DNA from: Nitrospirota bacterium
GTDB lineage: Bacteria > Nitrospirota > JACRHJ01
DNA: 55,085 nt
NCBI GenBank assembly: GCA_016212105.1
Contig: JACRHJ010000050.1
Span: 1 to 55,085, forward strand
Reading direction: 5' to 3'
Shown here: one piece after another, positions 49,962 to 55,085 of the stretch
Layout of the letters: every line of letters starts with the position of its first letter
Numbering within the stretch: the stretch's first letter is position 1
Made by a program: the position numbers and the translations under genes
Notes under the pieces: model-generated
The model's input: the letters and a program-made list of their open reading frames with translations, nothing else
Told to the model about the DNA's origin: nothing
Database searches by the model: none

Positions 49962-52241
49962 CTAAAATCCCTTGAAGGGGTTGGGGCCCATTGCCTTAAG
50001 GTCCTTGACGAACTTGTCCAGCATCGCCGGGAGCTTGTCGTACTCGGCGACGCTGACCTGTATCTGCTGGACCCTCTCCTTTTCGAGGCTGAGCCTCTGG
50101 AGGGTCTCCTGGACGTTGTCCATCCTCTTGTTGCACTGCTCGGAGCCCTTGATGAAGTGGCACTGGTAGTCCTCGCCGAACTTGCAGCCGGCCATGAGGA
50201 TACCGTCCACGCCGCGCGACAGGGCGTCCGCTATCCAGACGACGTTGACCGAGCCCAGGCACCTGACCGGGAGTATCCTCAGGTTGTTGTTGTACTGGAG
50301 GCGGTTGATGCCCATCATGTCGAGCGCCGGGTATGCGTCGTTCTCGCACATCAGGCAGATGAACCTCATCTGGTCGTCGTCGTCCGAGGGCACGTCCACG
50401 GCCTTGATCATCGAGCCGATGATGTCTACCGAGTAGTTCTTGAACGAGACTATCCTCTGCGGGCATGCGCCCATGCAGACGCCGCAGCGGCGGCAGCGGG
50501 TCGGGTTCGGCTTGGGCGTGCCCTTCTCGTCTTCGTCGAGGGTCGAGAACGGACACTCCTCAGTGCAGCGCTTGCACTGCGTGCAGGACTCCAGCCTGAA
50601 CTCGGGGTAGGTCATGTCCAGCGCACGCGGGTGGACGGCCGAGCCGCGCGACGCGAGCTCTATGCACTGGACCGCCTTGAGGGCGGCGCCGTCCGCGTCG
50701 TTCATCGCCTGTGCTACGCCCATCGGGGAGCGCACCGCGCCAGCGGCATATATGCCGGTCCTCTGCGTCTCGTACGGGAAGCAGATGTAGTGCGAGTCGG
50801 GGAAGCCGTACTCGAGCGTCGGTACTTCCGGGCCCTGCCTGTACTGGAGGTTCAGGGTCGGCGCGGCCATCGGAATCTTCCTGCCCGCGGCCTGGTCGGC
50901 GTAGTCCATCGAGAGAGTCCTGACCGGAAGGTCCTTCGAGTCCACGTCCACCGGCTTGGTGTTCGGAACCATGCCCGTCGCGAGGACGACCATGTCCGCC
51001 TTTATCTTGATGTTCTCGCCGATGAGGGTGTTGGCAATCTCGACGACCAGGTCGCCGTTACCGGCCTCGGTGATGGAGGTTATCTCGCCCTTGGTCAGGA
51101 ATACGCCGGGGTCGTTCTGCGCGGCCTTGTAGTAGTTCTCGTACAGGCCGGGCGTCCTCATGTCCTTGTAGATTATGTACGCCTTGGAGTCGCCGTCCTG
51201 GGCGCGGACGTAGCTCGCCTGCTTGAGCGAAGCGAGGCAGCAGACCGACGAGCAGTAGGGCAGGTGGTCGGCGTCGCGGGAGCCCGCGCACTGGACGAAC
51301 AGGACGTTCTTGGCGGCCTTGCCGTCAGACGGCCTCTTTATGGAACCGGCCTTTGCCATCTCCTCGACCTGCATGTTGGTGACGACGTTAGCGAGGTTGC
51401 CGTAGCCGTACTTGTCCGCGAGCTTGGTCGCGTCGTAAGGCGTCCAGCCCACCGCCATGACGATAGTGCCGACCTTCTCCTCGTTGGCGGCGCCGTTCGA
51501 GGTGATGGTGACGTCGTACATGCCGGGCGCGCCGTAGGTGTTGGAGACCTCGGCGTTCAGGTACACCTTTATGTTGGCGTCCGCCTCGACCTGCTTCGCA
51601 AGCTCGGGGGCGATAGGCGCCTCGAGCGCCGCGAACGGGGCCTTGGTCGGGAGCTGCTTGTGCATCTTCGCCGACCAGCCGCCGAGCGCGCCCGTCTTCT
51701 CGACGAGTATCGCGCGGTAGCCTATGGAGGAGGCCGAAAGGGCGGCCTTCATGCCGGTTACGCCGCCGCCGACGACCATGACAGTCTTGGTCAGGTCCTG
51801 CACCAGCGGCTCGGCGGGCATCATCTTCTGTGCCTTGGCTATGCCCATCCTGAGGTAGTCCTCGCCCATCATCTGGGTGGCCTTGTGGAAGACCGCGGCG
51901 GGCGCCTCGGCGGGCGCTTCCGCGCCCTCGGCCGGGGCCGGGACTTCGGCGTTCGGCTGTGACCAGGCGACGTGCTCCCTGATGTTTACCCTTTCGAGGA
52001 CGACGTCGTTACCGTAGTTGAACACGTCGTACATGACGCGCGGCGAGCACGCGGCGACGACGACGGTGTTGACGCCCTCGTCCTTCATGTCATTGGTTAT
52101 GAGGGCCGAGCCCTCCTTGCCGCACAGGAACGGGTGGGTCTTGCAGACGTTGTTGCCCGCGACCTTCACCATCTTTTCGAGGTCGACCGCGTCGGATATG
52201 CCGCAGCCTCCGCAGATATATACTCCGAGTTTCTTGTCCAT
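49962..52241 (-). CDS. qmoB: QmoB, HdrA-like flavoprotein with MvhD-like C-terminus
   Basis: This 759-residue protein carries an HdrA-like N-terminus (GVYICGGCGISDAVD, CKTHPFLC, AACSPR) and an FAD-binding Rossmann fold (about 140-170, VMVVGGGVTGMKAAL). Two ferredoxin 4Fe-4S motifs follow (about 550-565, CTQCKRCTEECP; about 583-595, CRRCGVCMGACP). A MvhD-like C-terminal domain comes last, with CLMCEN, RCLGSVN and GCKFGEDYQCHF. It shuttles electrons within the Qmo complex. An Ala/Pro/Glu-rich linker (about 100-117) separates the HdrA-type N-terminus from the FAD domain. The ATG at 52241 lies 5 bases after the qmoA stop. The stop lies 12 bases before qmoC. Confidence 0.96.
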   Translation of the reverse strand: MDKKLGVYICGGCGISDAVDLEKMVKVAGNNVCKTHPFLCGKEGSALITNDMKDEGVNTVVVAACSPRVMYDVFNYGNDVVLERVNIREHVAWSQPNAEVPAPAEGAEAPAEAPAAVFHKATQMMGEDYLRMGIAKAQKMMPAEPLVQDLTKTVMVVGGGVTGMKAALSASSIGYRAILVEKTGALGGWSAKMHKQLPTKAPFAALEAPIAPELAKQVEADANIKVYLNAEVSNTYGAPGMYDVTITSNGAANEEKVGTIVMAVGWTPYDATKLADKYGYGNLANVVTNMQVEEMAKAGSIKRPSDGKAAKNVLFVQCAGSRDADHLPYCSSVCCLASLKQASYVRAQDGDSKAYIIYKDMRTPGLYENYYKAAQNDPGVFLTKGEITSITEAGNGDLVVEIANTLIGENIKIKADMVVLATGMVPNTKPVDVDSKDLPVRTLSMDYADQAAGRKIPMAAPTLNLQYRQGPEVPTLEYGFPDSHYICFPYETQRTGIYAAGAVRSPMGVAQAMNDADGAALKAVQCIELASRGSAVHPRALDMTYPEFRLESCTQCKRCTEECPFSTLDEDEKGTPKPNPTRCRRCGVCMGACPQRIVSFKNYSVDIIGSMIKAVDVPSDDDDQMRFICLMCENDAYPALDMMGINRLQYNNNLRILPVRCLGSVNVVWIADALSRGVDGILMAGCKFGEDYQCHFIKGSEQCNKRMDNVQETLQRLSLEKERVQQIQVSVAEYDKLPAMLDKFVKDLKAMGPNPFKGF

Positions 52242-52246
52242 GGGCT

Positions 52247-53500
52247 TTAGCTCCTCACTATCGACTGGATTGCCTTCAGGGCCGTGCCGGTCGAGTCCTG
52301 GATTGAGGTCATGACATCCACGGGGGCCTTCGCGACGCCGGCCGAGAATATGCCGGGCTTCTGAAGGTCGCCGACCGCGAACCCGCCTTCCGCGAGCGTG
52401 GCGGCGGTGCCGCCGACGGACGCGAGTTCCGGCTCCATGCCGGTGGCGAGGACGACCATGTCGAACGTGGCCTGCCTCTTTACCCCGGCGAAGACGTCCT
52501 CTATCGTGACGGTCACGTCGCCCGTCTCGGCGTTCTCGGAGACGGCGGCAACCTTGCCCTTGGTCAGGGTGATGTTCTCGTCGGCCTGGGCGCGGTTGAG
52601 GAACTTCTCGTAGCGGCCCGGGGTCCTGAGGTCAATGTAGAACACCTCGGCCTTTGCGTCCTCGTACTGCTCGCGGACGTAGAAGGCCTGCTTGAGCGAG
52701 GCCATGCAGCATATCGAGGAGCAGTGGGAGAGGTGGTTCTCGTCACGGGAGCCGGCGCACTGCACGAAGGCTACGCTTTTGACCTCCTTGCCGTCCGACG
52801 GGCGGAGTATCTTTCCGGCGGTCGGGCCCGACGCGGACGCAAGGCGCTCCATCATGACGTTCGAGATGACGTTCTTCATCTCGCCCTTGCCGAGTATCTC
52901 GAGCTTCGCCATGTCGTACGGCTTCCAGCCGGTCGCGTAGACGATGGATCCGACCTTCAGCTCTGTCGTCGCCGCCTGCTGGTCGAGTTCGACCGCGTCG
53001 TACTTGCAGGCCGCCTTGCAGGCCTGGCCGCAGTCGCCGCCGCAGGCCGACTTGTCTATGACGTAGCGCATCGGGAAGGACATCGGGTGCGGCAGGTACG
53101 CCGCCTTCGACTTGTCCATCCCGTAGTTGAACCCGTTGACCCGCTCGTTCGGGCAGGCCTCGGCGCACTTGTTGCAGCCGGTGCAGTTCTCGTTGACGTA
53201 GCGCGGGTTGGTCTTGACGGTGACGGTAAAGTTGCCGGGCCCGCCCTCGACCTTGACCACCTCGGACGTCGTCATCCAGCTGATGTCCGTGTTGGGCCTG
53301 ATGCGCCTGAAGTTAATCTCCAGTCCGCAGTAGGGGGGACACATCTTGGGGAAGTACTTGTTCAGCTGGGCGACCCTTCCGCCCAGGAACGGGTTCCGCT
53401 CCACGAGGTGGACCTTGTAGCCGACCTCCGCCGCTTCGACGGCCACGGTCATGCCGCTTATCCCGCCTCCCACGACTAAAACGCTTTTGTTCTCAGCCAT
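52247..53500 (-). CDS. qmoA: QmoA, HdrA-like flavoprotein
   Basis: This 417-residue protein is the first subunit of QmoABC. An N-terminal FAD dinucleotide-binding motif (VVGGGISGMTVAVEAA, about 9-24) is followed by CPPYCGLE and a 4Fe-4S motif C106, C109, C112, C116 (CTGCNKCAEACP), with further cysteines in CGGDCGQACKAACKYD. The C-terminal FAD loop GIFSAGVAKAPVDVMTSIQDS is typical of HdrA-like proteins. The ATG at 53500 has GGAGAG-like upstream sequence. It is transcribed from a strong promoter (53645-53673) independent of aprA. Its stop lies 5 bases before qmoB. Confidence 0.96.
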   Translation of the reverse strand: MAENKSVLVVGGGISGMTVAVEAAEVGYKVHLVERNPFLGGRVAQLNKYFPKMCPPYCGLEINFRRIRPNTDISWMTTSEVVKVEGGPGNFTVTVKTNPRYVNENCTGCNKCAEACPNERVNGFNYGMDKSKAAYLPHPMSFPMRYVIDKSACGGDCGQACKAACKYDAVELDQQAATTELKVGSIVYATGWKPYDMAKLEILGKGEMKNVISNVMMERLASASGPTAGKILRPSDGKEVKSVAFVQCAGSRDENHLSHCSSICCMASLKQAFYVREQYEDAKAEVFYIDLRTPGRYEKFLNRAQADENITLTKGKVAAVSENAETGDVTVTIEDVFAGVKRQATFDMVVLATGMEPELASVGGTAATLAEGGFAVGDLQKPGIFSAGVAKAPVDVMTSIQDSTGTALKAIQSIVRS

Positions 53501-53644
53501 ACTACCTCTCCATTTCTATGGGTTTACCAAGATAGCGTCCCATGCTCATCCAATCCTGTCGCGCCTCCCCGACATGATGAAAGCGCCGCGGGATGCGGAC
53601 GAGCGCATGCCTTGCCGATGTGACGCCACACGACAAAGCGCTTC

Positions 53645-53673
53645 ATAATAGATAAACGCAGCGAATTTGTCAA
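53645..53673 (-). promoter_or_regulatory. Sigma70-type promoter of qmoABC
   Basis: The minus strand has TTGACA (53668-53673), a 17-bp spacer and TATTAT (53645-53650), near-consensus. The start would be near 53638, leaving a leader of about 138 nt before the qmoA ATG. It lies downstream of the aprA terminator, so qmoABC can be transcribed separately from aprA. Confidence 0.8.
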
Positions 53674-53770
53674 CGATAAATAATTTATATTCGTATTAGT
53701 TTTTTCAATAGCCGCGCACGGATAGCCGAAGGATGGCCAGCGGTAGTCTAAGGTCAACAGAGATGCCGGC

Positions 53771-53804
53771 AAAAAAAGTACCGGGCGCCCCTTGCGGGGC
53801 GCCC
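53771..53804 (-). terminator. Terminator of aprA
   Basis: On the minus strand GGGCGCCCC-GCAA-GGGGCGCCC is a 9-bp perfect stem, followed after a short GGTAC by seven T. It lies about 28 bases after the aprA stop. Confidence 0.88.
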
Positions 53805-53831
53805 AGTATCTTATGGCACGGTAATGCGGTA

Positions 53832-55085
53832 CTACTTGGAGACCAGGTCCTTGTGCGCGACCTTGAAGCAGGTCCACTCGCCGGTCTTCGGGTTGATCTT
53901 GGAGTTGACGAAGCACTTCCAGTTCGCTTCGTCGAGCTTCGGGAAGTCGGCCCTGTAGAAGAAGCCCGGGTAGCGGGTCTCTTCCCTGAACAGGATGTGC
54001 CTGAGGTGTGCCTCGGCGGTGAATATCCTGTGGTAGTTCTCCCAGCACCTCATCAGCTCGTGAAGGTCCTTGGCGGCCATCTTCTCGGCGTCTTCCTTGA
54101 GCCAGGTCAGGAGCTCGAGGGCCCTGTTCATGAGCTTCGCGGAGGTGTTGTAGTAGGTCGAGGTGCCGGCCACGTACTCGTCCATGATCTTGTTCAGGCG
54201 GTACATGAGCATCTTCGGCCTGATGTAGTTCGGGTTGACGTAGTCGTCGGTCGTGAGGTTCTTGTTCTCCTCGAAGGTCTTGAACGGCTTCTGTATCTCG
54301 GCGGCCAGTTCCTGGGCCGACTTGGTCACGGTAGCCTTGAAGTCCTTGTTGTCGAGGCAGAACTTGACCATCGCCTTCGCCGCCATCCTGCCCTCGGCGT
54401 GGGAGCCGGAGGAGAACTTGTGGCCGGAGGCGCCGACGCCGTCGCCGGCGGTGAACAGGCCCTGGACGGTCGTCATCCTGTTGTAGCCCCAGTGCCACTC
54501 GGCCGGGGCGATGTCCGCCGGGCCGGAGACCCAGATGCCGCAGCAGCCGGAGTGCGAGCCGAGCATGTACGGCTCGGTCGGCATGAGCTCGGAGCCGACC
54601 TTCTCAGGCTCGATGTTCATGCCAGCCCAGAGGCCGGCCTGGCCGACGCACATGTCGAGGAAGTCTTCCCAGGCCTCGGCCTCGAGGTGCTTGATCTGCT
54701 TCTCGTCCATGGTCTTCGCGAGGTCGTTGAGGGCGGTGGCGGTGTCCATGAATATCGGGCCGTTGCCGTCCTTCATCTCCTTCAGCATCAGGTGGTTCCT
54801 GAGGCAGGTGGCCGGTACTGCCGCGAGGCCGTACGGCGGGTAGTCCTTCAGCATCTCGGCGTTCTTTATCATGTAGTTCTCGCCCATGGCGTTGGTGGCC
54901 TTCGCCTTGAAGAGCAGGAACCACGCGCCGACCGGGCCGTAACCGTCCTTGAAGCGCGCGGGCACAAACCGGTTTTCCATCAGGGTGAGCTCGGCGCCGG
55001 CCTGCATCCCGAAGGCATAACCCGAACCGGCGCTGAACACCGGGTACCAGGTCCTTCCCATACCCTCGCCGACCGACCTCGGCCT
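53832..55085 (-). CDS. aprA: Adenylylsulfate reductase alpha subunit, C-terminal part (5' end outside window)
   Basis: The frame is open to the window edge and encodes 417 residues of AprA (family about 660), beginning RPRSVGEGMGRTWYPVF. It includes the conserved AprA regions EPYMLGSHSGCCGIWVSGP, GLFTAGDGVGASGHKFSSGSHAEGR and the C-terminal helices (RCWENYHRIFTAEAHLRHILFREETRYPGF). AprA carries FAD and reduces APS to sulfite and AMP, with AprB supplying Fe-S clusters and QmoABC passing electrons. The ORF starting at the internal ATG (55061) is not the gene start. aprB is expected just upstream, outside the window. The gene ends before a strong terminator. Confidence 0.97.
   Translation of the reverse strand, partial: RPRSVGEGMGRTWYPVFSAGSGYAFGMQAGAELTLMENRFVPARFKDGYGPVGAWFLLFKAKATNAMGENYMIKNAEMLKDYPPYGLAAVPATCLRNHLMLKEMKDGNGPIFMDTATALNDLAKTMDEKQIKHLEAEAWEDFLDMCVGQAGLWAGMNIEPEKVGSELMPTEPYMLGSHSGCCGIWVSGPADIAPAEWHWGYNRMTTVQGLFTAGDGVGASGHKFSSGSHAEGRMAAKAMVKFCLDNKDFKATVTKSAQELAAEIQKPFKTFEENKNLTTDDYVNPNYIRPKMLMYRLNKIMDEYVAGTSTYYNTSAKLMNRALELLTWLKEDAEKMAAKDLHELMRCWENYHRIFTAEAHLRHILFREETRYPGFFYRADFPKLDEANWKCFVNSKINPKTGEWTCFKVAHKDLVSK

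Noticed and set aside
48828..51962. 1044-residue plus-strand ORF over qmoB and qmoC
   Set aside because: It is antisense to two clear family proteins and low in recognisable domains; GC-rich codons in the real genes leave the opposite frame open.

Overview
The window reads as chromosome of an anaerobic, GC-rich, Gram-negative bacterium with dissimilatory sulfur metabolism. The right end carries the 3' part of aprA (adenylylsulfate reductase alpha) followed by qmoA, qmoB and qmoC, an arrangement typical of sulfate reducers (Desulfobacterota, Thermodesulfovibrionia-type Nitrospirota). I cannot resolve the phylum from the sequence alone. Lipoprotein signals, an RlpA homologue, a beta-barrel protein and multiheme cytochromes show a double-membrane envelope.

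Layout. 1-9.8 kb is a mixed region: the end of an IS630-like transposase, a low-GC orphan gene, an HD-GYP sensor, a secreted Cache protein, tRNA-Asp, a methyltransferase, TldD, an APS-kinase-like protein, a universal stress protein, a CMD-fold protein, RlpA and a zinc-ribbon protein. Several dispersed palindromic repeat families separate these genes. 10.1-38.9 kb is almost entirely minus-strand and holds a large envelope/extracellular electron-transfer locus. It has four multiheme c-type cytochromes (10, 13 plus 3 atypical, 14 and 14 heme motifs), three NHL-repeat proteins each directly upstream of a cytochrome, a two-domain parvulin-type foldase, a 983-residue FN3/Ig-like exported protein ending in a lipoyl-like domain, an outer-membrane beta-barrel, a CsgG-like lipoprotein, three DUF2723 GT-C-type membrane proteins and a TPR protein with a cysteine-less thioredoxin fold. 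Internal sigma70-like promoters (26.75 and 33.63 kb) and terminators (12.98 and 29.08 kb) divide it into units. 39-48.7 kb holds an AcuC-type deacetylase, an antitoxin-like protein, LivH/LivM permeases, a DUF72 protein, a PAS-GGDEF-EAL protein with degenerate GGDEF and intact EAL, and a MoeA-PBP fusion. 48.8-55.1 kb is qmoCBA and aprA.

How it fits together. AprA and QmoABC link APS reduction to the quinone pool. The cytochrome locus would carry electrons across the periplasm and outer membrane, or build an extracellular cytochrome structure. The parvulin foldase, GT-C proteins, barrel and CsgG-like protein look like a dedicated assembly, glycosylation and export set. Both c-di-GMP proteins in the window look like phosphodiesterases. 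The locus composition, particularly the 3-of-3 NHL-cytochrome pairing and the exported FN3/Ig/lipoyl-like protein, is the best candidate here for an incompletely described system.

Directly read: ORFs, motifs, overlaps, promoters and hairpins. Family assignments are by recognition of motifs, without any database search.
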